A stretch of 64,000 bases of DNA from JAABSX01 sp964480455. GTDB taxonomy: Bacteria; Bacteroidota; Bacteroidia; Cytophagales; Microscillaceae. Below are positions 9,124-17,412 of this stretch, piece after piece. The stretch is taken from NCBI GenBank assembly GCA_964480455.1, contig CAYZQI010000001.1, positions 39,313 through 103,312 on the forward strand. Direction: 5' to 3'. Position 1 is the first letter of the stretch. The number at the start of each line of letters is the position of its first letter. The notes under the pieces were generated by a model. It searched no databases, was not told the DNA's origin, and saw only the letters and a list, made by a program, of their open reading frames with translations. Both the position numbers and the translations under genes were made by a program.

Positions 9124-10602
9124 ATGATACGCATATATTTTGACCTAAATGTACTTACCGTAATGAAAGAGCAAGGAAGCATCTTTCAGGAAATAGTAGA
9201 TACCATTGAGAAATACAGAGATGACGTGTTAGTGTTTTACTCTTATTCACACATATCAGACCTGATGCGAGGCTATGATGGCTCAAATCAAAATACGGCT
9301 TTTATTCAGAAAGACTTGGACTATATTTTTGAAATTACTAGAGGGCATTATTTCAGTAACTACTTTAATGATGAATTGAAACCTTGTATCAGAAATCCTC
9401 ACGATATTTTTCAGCAAGCACTTTCTGAGCCTAGCGTAGATATAAGCAGTAAGTTGATAGACGAGATAATCTCTATGTCAAATGCTATGCCTGAGCTGTC
9501 AAAAATGTGGAAACTGTTGGGTAATAGCTTTAAAAATATGCCTATTGGAAAAGATTTTGAAGATGCTTTAAATAACCCCGAAGCTTCTGAGTTGATGAAC
9601 ACTTTGCTTCCTACTCTAAAGGATAACCCAACTATGGGCGGTTTCTTTGATGCTTTTGGGAAGGTCTTAACAAACTGGAATACTACTAAGGACTATGCCA
9701 AGGTTCGCCGATTGATGCAACAAGGGCTAAAATACAATCCTGATAAACTCTTTGGCACAGGTGCGAATGATTTGAAAAATCCATTTCAGGAAATGGATAA
9801 GCTCATTCATAAAGTAACCAATGGTGAGAAAAATATGAATGACTTACTTGGTGTAGATAGTGAGTACAGGAAGCATCAAACTAAAAATTATACTTGGTTT
9901 GATAAGCTAGTAGAAGAATATCAGCAGCTAGATATGTTTGGCTTTCGCCAAGACAAGATAGAGGTCAGACCTCATAAAAAGAAAAATGTATTCCAAAATA
10001 TACTAGATGACGGCTCACACGCTGCCTATGCAAGTCTTTGTGATATTTTTGTAACCAACGATAAAAAACACTCCAAGCCTAAAATAGAGCAAGTCTATCA
10101 AAAAAATAATATCAAGACAAAGCTATGCTTGCCTCATGAGTTTAAAGACACACTAGAAAGTATGCTTTTCAAAGCTACGAACCTAGATGATTTTTTCAAA
10201 TACCTTATCACTTGTGCCAATAAAGAGCCTTATGCACAAGAAACATTTGAAGATGGCACACAGAGGGAGCTATACAGAAGTGAGCAGAAGATATTTAATT
10301 TCTTTGACACTATACTTAGAGATGAGAATACACAATTAATCATCTTGGGCTGCTTTCGTACTTTGGCAAAGATGGAAGATTCACCAATCACAAATGAATT
10401 AGGTTATCTCTTAGATTATCTCGTAAGATTCTTTGGTGTAGATAATTACGGAAAGAGTACATTGACCGAGCAAGACATTGAGGAAATTAAAGCTAATGAA
10501 TGGGGTGGCAGAATCTGGATACTCAATGAATATCAATCCCTTGAGTTGAAGTTCTTTGATGCTTTTGTACTTTATTTGATACACATGAAACAAGCTGAGT
10601 AA
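9124..10602 (+). CDS. Large PIN-like protein, predicted nuclease split by an insertion
   Basis: Not a family I can name, but both halves of a PIN-type nuclease fold seem recognisable. The N-terminus (IRIYFDLNVLTVMKEQ, Asp7) has the first acidic strand, followed by a YSYSHISDLMR-like segment (near residues 39-49). About 240 residues later comes DDGSHAAYASLCDIFVTND (Asp295/296, His299, Asp307, Asp313), matching the D..HA..A...D.FVTND signature of PIN domains. The intervening 90-290 stretch and the C-terminal 330-492 are helical and unassigned. It begins 44 bp after the helicase stop on the same strand, so it is probably the last gene of the defence operon and a candidate RNA- or DNA-cleaving effector. 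The PIN assignment is from motif reading only. Confidence 0.6.
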   Translation: MIRIYFDLNVLTVMKEQGSIFQEIVDTIEKYRDDVLVFYSYSHISDLMRGYDGSNQNTAFIQKDLDYIFEITRGHYFSNYFNDELKPCIRNPHDIFQQALSEPSVDISSKLIDEIISMSNAMPELSKMWKLLGNSFKNMPIGKDFEDALNNPEASELMNTLLPTLKDNPTMGGFFDAFGKVLTNWNTTKDYAKVRRLMQQGLKYNPDKLFGTGANDLKNPFQEMDKLIHKVTNGEKNMNDLLGVDSEYRKHQTKNYTWFDKLVEEYQQLDMFGFRQDKIEVRPHKKKNVFQNILDDGSHAAYASLCDIFVTNDKKHSKPKIEQVYQKNNIKTKLCLPHEFKDTLESMLFKATNLDDFFKYLITCANKEPYAQETFEDGTQRELYRSEQKIFNFFDTILRDENTQLIILGCFRTLAKMEDSPITNELGYLLDYLVRFFGVDNYGKSTLTEQDIEEIKANEWGGRIWILNEYQSLELKFFDAFVLYLIHMKQAE

Positions 10603-10728
10603 GTAAATTTATTAAACTACTGACAGCTATCCTTCCTTTTTTCCAGACGAGTGGAGAAGGTTTTTATGATTCTCCAAGTATGGAAAATACCTGTCTTTCT
10701 AACCTTCTGTTTTACCATCAAAAATAAA

Positions 10729-10875
10729 TCACCAATAAAATCCCATCTCCTTGCACACTTCCAAGTAAGTTACTTCTTCCTTGCTATGAATAGAAGGCTT
10801 TTTATAAGCCAAAAAACAATCTAAAAGAAAATTCTTGAAATTGCTTACCACATTACCACAAATGGCTAGAATCAC
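10729..10875 (-). CDS. Possible 48-aa small ORF overlapping the iteron array
   Basis: A GTG-started frame on the - strand encodes a peptide ending KKPSIHSKEEVTYLEVCKEM...FYW. It has coding-like composition but no ATG and no assigned family. It overlaps the outermost iterons. It could be a small element protein or the decayed end of a gene. Confidence 0.25.
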   Translation of the reverse strand: MILAICGNVVSNFKNFLLDCFLAYKKPSIHSKEEVTYLEVCKEMGFYW

Positions 10876-11092
10876 AGCCTACTCACTCCTATCGTATTTT
10901 TTTTGTGGTAGCTTGTTTTTTTGTGGTTACCACATTTTTGATTGCCTACCACATCTAATAGCGTCTTAGGGCTTATTTGTGGTAATGTGGTAACCTTGTG
11001 GTAAGTAAAATATGAACTTGATTACCACATAAAATCTTTGTTTATAGGCTCTGAAAGCCTATTTTATAGATTTGTGGTAATGTGGTAAGCAA
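10841..11092. repeat. Iteron array bounded by 22-bp inverted repeats: candidate replication origin
   Basis: About 12 copies of TTACCACA or its complement TGTGGTAA (some with one change) lie in this 252-bp stretch. The outermost pairs form a perfect 22-bp inverted repeat (10841-10862 against 11071-11092). A third copy of the 18-bp tandem unit TTTGTGGTAATGTGGTAA is at 10976-10993. The interior is A+T-rich. The array lies immediately 3' of the primase-helicase gene, the position of the origin in SaPI-type satellites. Binding by the element's replication protein is inference. Confidence 0.75.
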
Positions 11093-11146
11093 ATTAAAAG
11101 ATTTTACAAAAAATGGTTATTTATGCCATTTTTCAGGATAGCCTTT

Positions 11147-13633
11147 TTATTGGCTATCTTCTACATCATTTGTACTTAAATTAGATATGTTTTGGAATAA
11201 ATACTTTTTATATGCTTCTCCCCCTCCTTTACGAACAGACCCTTGGACAAATCCTAAATCTTTCAGGGCTTGAGTGAGGTTGTAAGGATTAAGTATAACT
11301 TTTCTTTCTCCTTGTAAGACATCAAGAATTTCAGTCATAGAAAGTGCATCATAACCATTACTTCCTTTATTTGCTTTGTACTCTTTCTCACAGACTGCTC
11401 TGAAAGTTTGCATTAGAATTTCCTTCTCAACCGTGATGATTTTATACTTCTTATTGGCTTCTTCATTCTCCTCTACATCTTGCTTCGTCATCTGGTACTC
11501 AAAGCCATTTTTATAGAGTGCGTAGGCTTGTGCATAGACTAAATCAATATCCAGCTTTGAATATTCAAAGTCTATACTATGCACATCAAAGCAGAGCCAA
11601 CGTACTGAGCCTGTTTCATCACTCAGAAACTCATCTCTGTTGGTGCTTCCAATGAATGAAGCAACACGATAAGCCATACTAGGATTGGCATCATAGGGCT
11701 TTCGTACCTTTACTACATCTTTGGAAAATACGCTTTTGAGGGCATTGATTTCGGTTTTGTTGAGGGTACTTAGTTCATCTAGGTTTATAAAGAGGTTTTG
11801 ACAGAGGGCAATTAAGCTATCCTTGTCTGTGCCTATGTTTTCAGCGATATACTCACTCAACTTTGGAGGTACTAAGAATCTACAAAAGGTAGATTTTCCA
11901 TTGTTTTGCTGGGGGGATACCAAAACCAAGCACTGTTTATTGACCACCTCAGTATCAATGGCACAGGCTACGGCTCGCACTAAGAATTTTTTTAAATGGT
12001 ATAAAAACCGTTTGTCGTTGCTGGTCTTAATGTGCTTGGCAAGTGTTGTGATGTGGTCTTTGTCGCCTTCCTTCCACTCAGGTAAACCTTTGAAATAGTC
12101 TATGAAATGATTGTATTCAGGCACAAAATCAGATTTGAGCAGTGATTTGATAGCTCCTAGCGAAAACTTAATATTTTTCTTCTGGAACTCTCGGTTGATT
12201 TCATCAGGGTTTAGCTCCCTGAAATCACCTTCGGGTAGTTTACTATATTCAAATCTATTGGCTATGATGTTGTTTCGGATAGCATAACTTTTTGTTAGAT
12301 AGCTTTCAGCAATGTTAATAGGCTTTTCTTTGTTGAGTTGCTTCAAGAGTACATCTAACTCTTTGGCATCTTTGCTACTAATGAGGGCAATTATCTCATC
12401 AAGTAGTTCAGCATCTTCAAAATTCTCTGTGCAAAGGTTTTGATGCTTACTTTTAGTGTTTCTATTATTTTTCTTGCTACTCCCTGCCTGCTCTGTGCTT
12501 GTTGAGCTGTGAGCTGCCTCATTTTTGGGAGGTGTGGCAGTAGATTGTTGTGCAAGAATCCTTTGCCCATTTTGCAGCCAAGCCAGTATTTGTGTATGTT
12601 CTACCTTCAAAACAAGGTCTGCAAAGTCTTTGGCTATTTCTTTGGGTACAGTATAAGGCAAATAAGGCAAGCCCAATTCAAGACTTTTCTTTTGGTTCTG
12701 CTCAATGCCTGTTTGGTCGTTATCAAGGCATAAGATGAGTTCTTTGCAGCACTGCTTTAAACTATCTAAGTGTTCTGGGTCTAGTGTTTGCCCTGCACTA
12801 TCTAAACCAATCGCATATATACCATATTGATTGAAATGGGCATTGAGTACTAAACAATCTTTTAGCCCCTCCACGATAAAGACCACGTCTTTCTTTTCAG
12901 GTGTAAATACGATTTCATCATACCAATAGGGCAGACTTTTATGGCTTTTGTTTTCGGGATTTGTATATATCCAGCTCCATTTGTATTGCTGTTCTTTGGG
13001 CTGATACATCTTGTAAATACCATCATCTAAATCATAAGCAAAAGCAAATAAGGGCTTGATGGGCTTGCTTTCACTTGTGCAGGTATTGACTAAATCAAAA
13101 CTTACTAAGGTCTGAATATGGGCTTTCTCAAGATATGGCTCTGTGATGCCTAGTTCTGTCCAAAACTCTAAGTGTTCTCCTTCTAAGGGCTTTAAAATGG
13201 GATTAGTGAGCAACCATAAGCCTCTGTTTTGTTCCTTTTCGGTGATGACTACTTTGGGTTTATACGCCCAGCTTGGCTTGGGAGTAGTATCATACTCTAA
13301 GGGTATCAGGTTGTATTCCTTGCCTAGTTCTATGACTGCGGTTCGCCAATCCTTGCTTGTGGCTCTTTGATAGGCAGTCAGAGAGTAATACGCCTCTCCA
13401 CTGTTGTAGTTTTTGATGAAGGCTTTGCCTTTTTCATCTAGGTAATAGACCTCTGAGGTGTTTTTGGTAGCATCAAAGAGCCGAGTGGATTTTTTATGCT
13501 TATTCTCTGTATGGGTCAGTTTATTAAAAATAGCCTGTCCAAAGTCTATTTCTAGCTTTTCTGCTATCTCACGAAGGTCAATGCGCTGATTGACTTCGGG
13601 TTTTTTAGGGTTATTTGACGGTTGTATCGTCAT
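11147..13633 (-). CDS. TOPRIM / VapE-type primase-helicase of an integrated element
   Basis: Predicted replication protein of 828 aa. A TOPRIM-like domain near residues 245-330 has DVVFIVEGLKDCLVL and ELILCLDNDQTGIEQ, the acidic metal-binding pattern of primases. The C-terminal half is a VapE/superfamily-3-like ATPase: QQNNGKSTF (Walker A-like, near 573), FINLDELSTL (Walker B, near 616) and GSTNRDEFLSDETGSVRW (sensor/arginine region, near 668). Together these would prime and unwind element DNA. The ATG at 13633 is preferred: an upstream in-frame ATG at 13726 would add a 31-residue, unlikely extension across a promoter and a predicted antisense RNA. The iteron array lies just downstream. Upstream on the same strand are an HTH protein, an RteC-like protein and the integrase. 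Confidence 0.85.
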   Translation of the reverse strand: MTIQPSNNPKKPEVNQRIDLREIAEKLEIDFGQAIFNKLTHTENKHKKSTRLFDATKNTSEVYYLDEKGKAFIKNYNSGEAYYSLTAYQRATSKDWRTAVIELGKEYNLIPLEYDTTPKPSWAYKPKVVITEKEQNRGLWLLTNPILKPLEGEHLEFWTELGITEPYLEKAHIQTLVSFDLVNTCTSESKPIKPLFAFAYDLDDGIYKMYQPKEQQYKWSWIYTNPENKSHKSLPYWYDEIVFTPEKKDVVFIVEGLKDCLVLNAHFNQYGIYAIGLDSAGQTLDPEHLDSLKQCCKELILCLDNDQTGIEQNQKKSLELGLPYLPYTVPKEIAKDFADLVLKVEHTQILAWLQNGQRILAQQSTATPPKNEAAHSSTSTEQAGSSKKNNRNTKSKHQNLCTENFEDAELLDEIIALISSKDAKELDVLLKQLNKEKPINIAESYLTKSYAIRNNIIANRFEYSKLPEGDFRELNPDEINREFQKKNIKFSLGAIKSLLKSDFVPEYNHFIDYFKGLPEWKEGDKDHITTLAKHIKTSNDKRFLYHLKKFLVRAVACAIDTEVVNKQCLVLVSPQQNNGKSTFCRFLVPPKLSEYIAENIGTDKDSLIALCQNLFINLDELSTLNKTEINALKSVFSKDVVKVRKPYDANPSMAYRVASFIGSTNRDEFLSDETGSVRWLCFDVHSIDFEYSKLDIDLVYAQAYALYKNGFEYQMTKQDVEENEEANKKYKIITVEKEILMQTFRAVCEKEYKANKGSNGYDALSMTEILDVLQGERKVILNPYNLTQALKDLGFVQGSVRKGGGEAYKKYLFQNISNLSTNDVEDSQ

Positions 13634-13653
13634 AGTTTTTTTGTTTATGACCC

Positions 13654-13684
13654 TTTGCAAAGACACTAAAGATGAGTATCTTTG
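13654..13684 (+). promoter_or_regulatory. Promoter of the predicted antisense RNA
   Basis: TTTG (13654-13657), 19-bp spacer, TATCTTTG (13677-13684): an exact match to the Bacteroidota primary-sigma consensus TTTG-N19-TAnnTTTG, pointing rightwards against the primase gene. Start predicted near 13691. Confidence 0.65.
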
Positions 13685-13690
13685 CGGAGG

Positions 13691-13757
13691 TCGAGTGGAA
13701 CAGATTAGACCAAATAATTTGCTCAAAAAGAGTTACAGCTCTTTTTGGGCTTTTTTT
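13691..13757 (+). ncRNA. Predicted ~67-nt RNA antisense to the primase leader
   Basis: The RNA would begin about 7 nt after the -7 box and end at a strong intrinsic terminator: stem GCTCAAAAAGAG / CTCTTTTTGGGC (13721-13732 and 13739-13750), loop TTACAG, then seven T (13751-13757). No ORF of useful size fits. It is complementary to the region between the HTH gene and the primase start at 13633, so a primase transcript starting upstream would pair with it. By analogy with plasmid counter-transcribed RNAs it could limit replication-protein synthesis; that role is inference. Confidence 0.55.
13721..13757 (+). terminator. Intrinsic terminator of the predicted antisense RNA
   Basis: 12-bp stem with one G-T wobble, 6-nt loop and T7 tract on the + strand. 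No + strand protein-coding gene precedes it, which is what suggests a short RNA. Confidence 0.7.
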
Positions 13758-13781
13758 ATGTTATTTTAGTTTGTGTATCCT

Positions 13782-14114
13782 TTATTTTCTAGTTTTTTGT
13801 AGGTATTTGACCGCTTCAGCTTCTATGTCTTCATTGGTGAGTCTTTTACCTTCTTTGATGTATTGCATCAATTCCGATTTGGAAAAATAAAGCCTTTTCC
13901 CTCTTTTCATAGCTGGAATTTCTCGTTTAGAACTCTTTGTGTAGATAGTCTGCTTTGAGAGATTGAGCAATTTACTTGCTTGTTCTACATCAATAAATTC
14001 TTCTACAGATTCGTGTTTACTGTCTGTTGGGTAATGTACTTCTTTCAATGCTTTTCTCACTGCACTTGCAATGGTAGCATCAAGTTCATCAATAGTCATC
14101 TGAATAATTATCAT
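13782..14114 (-). CDS. Helix-turn-helix (excisionase/MerR-like) protein
   Basis: 110 aa. The N-terminal 35 residues resemble the short helix that precedes the HTH in Bacteroidota element regulators (TIDELDATIASAVRKAL). The HTH_17-type domain follows: FIDVEQASKLLNLSKQTIY, then a basic wing with KRGKRLYFSKSEL (near residues 62-76). Such proteins act as excisionases (directionality factors) or as activators of element genes. It sits between the RteC-like gene and the primase gene on the same strand. A second protein of this class is at 17413-17778, so excision and expression control may be split between the two. Confidence 0.8.
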   Translation of the reverse strand: MIIIQMTIDELDATIASAVRKALKEVHYPTDSKHESVEEFIDVEQASKLLNLSKQTIYTKSSKREIPAMKRGKRLYFSKSELMQYIKEGKRLTNEDIEAEAVKYLQKTRK

Positions 14115-14207
14115 GGTTTTCTTTGGTTTAATTTTATATTTTTTCCAAAGTTAAGACCTGATGCTTTTAAGTGGTTATTAGGTCATATAAGGTCAATATC
14201 ATTTGGG

Positions 14208-14882
14208 CTATTTTTTGCCATCATATTGCTTTTTCTTGGCGTATTCGTTCATTTTGTTAAAAATAGTAAGGTTTGTTTCTAAGGCTTGGTTTTTATAAGC
14301 TTGTGATAAGTTTGAGTGATAATTTGAAAAATCTTCACCCAATAGCCCTCCAATGGCATTAAAGAACTCTATTTTGCTGGGTAATGTATTATCCTGATTC
14401 ATAATTAATCGTAGTTCGTAGATAGCGTCTAAGATTCGGATTAAATCCGTCTTACTTCCTTTCTTAGAAGACACCTTCAATTTAATGGCTGCACTTGATT
14501 TTTTTTCACTCTCTATCTTCTCTTTCAGCTTACTAGCATATTGTGATAAGATGTTGATGTAGGTGGAAGTAGTTTGAGGTGTGATTCCACTAATTGCCTG
14601 ATTAATATGATTTTGGTAGCTGATTAGATGCGTGTAAAGTAAATAAAGCTGGTAATCTTTTAGATTAAGTGCTTGTAGATGCTTGATGACATCAAATACC
14701 TCTACTTGACCAGATAGCTCTATGTGTTGGGCTAAAAGATTAAGATACTCTAATGGCTCTAAGAGTTCATCACTGCTATCGTTGCTGATTTCAGCATAAA
14801 TCTCTTTGTAGAAATCATCTTTGAGGTACTCCTCAATACTTGTTTTTGGTTCAAATGGTGTTAAATGTTCGTTCATGTTCAT
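14208..14882 (-). CDS. RteC-like element protein
   Basis: 224 aa. The C-terminal segment (SKTDLIRILDAIYELRLIM, then FFNAIGGLLGEDFSNYH) matches the RteC C-terminal pattern KTDLIELIYAL...F. RteC is the excision regulator of CTnDOT-type conjugative transposons. Here the N-terminal half is divergent and the gene lacks the rteA/rteB partners, so an accessory or orphan role is likely. The start at 14882 (MNMNEHLTPFEPK) lies 16 bp from the integrase stop, indicating co-transcription with the integrase. Family call moderate. Confidence 0.6.
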   Translation of the reverse strand: MNMNEHLTPFEPKTSIEEYLKDDFYKEIYAEISNDSSDELLEPLEYLNLLAQHIELSGQVEVFDVIKHLQALNLKDYQLYLLYTHLISYQNHINQAISGITPQTTSTYINILSQYASKLKEKIESEKKSSAAIKLKVSSKKGSKTDLIRILDAIYELRLIMNQDNTLPSKIEFFNAIGGLLGEDFSNYHSNLSQAYKNQALETNLTIFNKMNEYAKKKQYDGKK

Positions 14883-14898
14883 TGAATTTAGTAGTGTA

Positions 14899-16044
14899 TT
14901 AAAAGTCTAGTTTGATTTTATCTGAGGCTTCACGTTTGAGTTTATCCACCACCTTGGTATAAATCTGCGTTGTCTTTAAGTCCCTATGTCCGAGCATTTT
15001 GGACACGGTGTAAATATCTGTTCCCTTCTCAATTTGGAGTGTGGCAAATGTATGTCTAAAACAGTGAAAAGTTATTTTCTTGGTAATCCCTGCTTGTTGT
15101 ATCCATTCTTTGAGGTGTTTGTTCTTATAGGCAGAATAGATAAGTCCTTCAAACACTTTATCATTTGCTTGTCTGGGTTCGCCCAGTAGTGCGTATGCTT
15201 GTTCATTGATGGGCATTACCTCTACTCCCTGTGTCTTTTTCTGCTTAAAGTGTATTGAGTAGCCTTCATTGGCACTATATCTTACTTCTCCCCAAGTCAT
15301 TTTTTGAATATCTGAAAATCTAAGCCCTGTGAGTGCTGAAAATAAGGCTGCTTTTTTAAGAATTTCATCACGACAAGGAATTTTGATAAGTTTATTTAGT
15401 TCTTCAATGGTCAAAAACTCACGCCGTGTTTCTGCTTCTTTGATAGAAGCCACTTTTGCGTTGAGGTCTGTCTGAAGTATGCCATCTTTATATGCTTGCT
15501 TCAAGGCAGCCTTCACTTTATTAAAATAGGAAAGGGCTGAGTTTTGTGCAAGTGAACTTTTTTTGTCTTTATGACTGACAGCATTTAGTAGTAAATACTC
15601 CTTTAATTGAAGTAGTTTTTCTTCTGAAAGGTCTGCAAACCTTAAATCCCCTCCTGTGAATTTCTCGAGATGCTTTAAAGCTGATACCCAGTTGTCGTAG
15701 TTAGAAGATTTACGTTTACCAGCCAACTCCCGAAAATAAGCTACAAAGCAACGCTCTCCTCGTTGTTTGATTTTGATATATTCCTGCTCCAAAGCCGAAT
15801 ATATTTCGGCTTTATTGAGTTCATTTTCTCTTTCTTGCCTGATTCTATTGGCTATACTGAGCTGTTTCTTATTGTGTTCTTTTTCTGAGGTGGACTTTGG
15901 TTTTTCGTAGATATGTATTTTCAAAAACTCCCTCCGTGTGAGTTCCTCACTACCTTTCTTTTGTATTGGAGGGTAAAAGTCCAAGTATAGACTTTTACGT
16001 CCCTTATTGATACTTTTCTCTCTTAGTGTTACTTTTATTTCCAT
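14899..16044 (-). CDS. int: Tyrosine recombinase (phage-type integrase)
   Basis: 381-aa integrase with an N-terminal arm-binding domain (MEIKVTLREKSINKGRKSLYLDFYPP, usual in Bacteroidota element integrases), a SAM-like core-binding domain (near 95-200) and the catalytic domain. Catalytic residues are visible: Arg in TGLRFSDIQ (near 243), HCFRHTF (His327, Arg330), LGHRDLKTTQIY (His353, Tyr362). The enzyme looks intact. It would integrate and excise the element; the likely target is the mnmE 3' end at 17994-18011, because the element genes run up to it. The integrase is not the gene nearest that end, which is unusual. Confidence 0.93.
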   Translation of the reverse strand: MEIKVTLREKSINKGRKSLYLDFYPPIQKKGSEELTRREFLKIHIYEKPKSTSEKEHNKKQLSIANRIRQERENELNKAEIYSALEQEYIKIKQRGERCFVAYFRELAGKRKSSNYDNWVSALKHLEKFTGGDLRFADLSEEKLLQLKEYLLLNAVSHKDKKSSLAQNSALSYFNKVKAALKQAYKDGILQTDLNAKVASIKEAETRREFLTIEELNKLIKIPCRDEILKKAALFSALTGLRFSDIQKMTWGEVRYSANEGYSIHFKQKKTQGVEVMPINEQAYALLGEPRQANDKVFEGLIYSAYKNKHLKEWIQQAGITKKITFHCFRHTFATLQIEKGTDIYTVSKMLGHRDLKTTQIYTKVVDKLKREASDKIKLDF

Positions 16045-16065
16045 ATTCTCAAGATGTTAATCAAA

Positions 16066-17328
16066 TTAAAGATTGTTCAGTACTCTATTTATGTTTTGCA
16101 GTGTTGTCTTGGAGATGCGTTTTTTGACTTGTGTGTTGGTGCGTAGGTCTGTTACAATGTATTCTTTTTTGAGAATCTGTCCATAACTTTTGCCAGCCTG
16201 CAAATCATCAACAACATTTGCATAGGCTTCCAAAAATAGCCTATCCTTCAAATTTATCTTGGTATCTATGGTTGATTCACTCTCAGTATTGATAGGAATA
16301 TCAATACTCGTATCAATACTAGGCTTTTGAGGGGTTTTAGTTGCTTTTTGTTCATCTGTATTGATAGTGTTATTATTCCTCTGAAAACCAATTGTAAATG
16401 ATTTTTGCCCAAGATGTTGGGGTATTGGTTCACCTAGTCCAGTAGTAGTGAGAAAATTTCCAACCATTTGAGCAAAAGTATCACCACTAATCAGTAGGTC
16501 GTTTTGTCCAGCTTTCAGTGTTTCGGCTTGCTTTGCTGTTTGGTAATCATAAAAAATGATAAACCAATTGGCAATCAATATACACAATTCAATGAGCGCA
16601 ATCACGCAAATAACCACCCATAGATTGAACCCTGCGGCATTGGCAGTTGTCTGAGTTTGCGCTTGATGTAATGCGGTTAGTTGCCCAAGTGCTTTGCTTT
16701 TTTCACTCTGTAACAAGGTAATTTGATTAGAATAATTTTTGATGGTAGTGGCATTGGCTTCATTGAACATATTGATTTTTCCTTGCCAACTGACCGCAGC
16801 CCTAAATGCTGTTAAATCGTTCTTGACAGATTGAATCTGATTGTCAAAATACTTGACTAGACTATCTTTTTGGGTAGCTTGGATTTCAGATAAATTGAGA
16901 AGGCTTTTATCAAAATGCTGATGAATTTCTTTGATGCCATTCAGCGAAGTATAAGCACTTGCAAAAATGAGTGCTGAAGCGATAAGTAGTTCTACATAGC
17001 CCCTCAACCCAGCGTAAAAATCAGTAAAAGCGATATTGAGGAGATAGCTTTTTGAAAACTCAAGCAAACCAATGAGAGCTGCTGCAAAGATGTAGGCAAG
17101 GTAAACGTGAGGAACAATGTTTTGAAGCACTAGCCTCAAAAAAACTATGCCTGTACTGATACTGATGAGGGGCAAGAGTACTTGTAGCACTCTTGCAGTA
17201 GTGTTTAGCCCTGCATACTTTTCAAAGAAAGGTTTAAATCGGAAGCGATTTTGAGCATTGGCTACTTTGGCTTGAGTATTTTTTTGCTCAATTAACTGAA
17301 TAATTGGATTTTTTCTTAACTTTGCCAT
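16066..17328 (-). CDS. Element-encoded membrane protein with coiled coil
   Basis: 420 aa of unknown function. Three hydrophobic segments near residues 45-68, 72-95 and 110-130 are followed by a charged helical, coiled-coil-like stretch (135-220), then another membrane segment near 232-258 (LWVVICVIALIELCILIANW). The rest is cytosolic, with a Ser/Thr/Ile-rich linker (near 318-345) and a C-terminal basic domain (355-420). The gene starts 21 bp from the integrase on the upstream side. It resembles unnamed membrane proteins of Bacteroidota integrative elements; a role in exclusion, signalling or transfer cannot be told from sequence. Confidence 0.7.
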   Translation of the reverse strand: MAKLRKNPIIQLIEQKNTQAKVANAQNRFRFKPFFEKYAGLNTTARVLQVLLPLISISTGIVFLRLVLQNIVPHVYLAYIFAAALIGLLEFSKSYLLNIAFTDFYAGLRGYVELLIASALIFASAYTSLNGIKEIHQHFDKSLLNLSEIQATQKDSLVKYFDNQIQSVKNDLTAFRAAVSWQGKINMFNEANATTIKNYSNQITLLQSEKSKALGQLTALHQAQTQTTANAAGFNLWVVICVIALIELCILIANWFIIFYDYQTAKQAETLKAGQNDLLISGDTFAQMVGNFLTTTGLGEPIPQHLGQKSFTIGFQRNNNTINTDEQKATKTPQKPSIDTSIDIPINTESESTIDTKINLKDRLFLEAYANVVDDLQAGKSYGQILKKEYIVTDLRTNTQVKKRISKTTLQNINRVLNNL

Positions 17329-17405
17329 TGATTTTGAAATTTTAATTTTAAAGTTGTTGCTCTACCTTGATAGTTTGGTCGCTAAGGAAGGTAGAGCTTT
17401 TTTTG
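17317..17405 (+). promoter_or_regulatory. Opposite-strand -7 box plus intrinsic terminator at the membrane-protein leader
   Basis: TAACTTTG at 17317-17324 on the + strand fits the -7 consensus, but no good -33 box is present. About 75 bp on, GCTCTACCTT ... AAGGTAGAGC (17358-17398) is followed by seven T. This resembles the arrangement at 13654-13757, so a second short antisense RNA is possible. The weak -33 keeps confidence low; the terminator alone is convincing. Confidence 0.35.
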
Positions 17406-17412
17406 TGAATCA

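Noticed and set aside
10841..11092. CRISPR array
   Set aside because: The repeat units are 8 bp, occur in both orientations and at irregular spacing, with no spacers of constant length and no cas genes.
10603..11146. Left attachment site near the end of the defence locus
   Set aside because: The sequence TTACTTTCCAAT or its complement was searched for here and not found; only ACTTCC/AGTAAGT-like partial matches exist.
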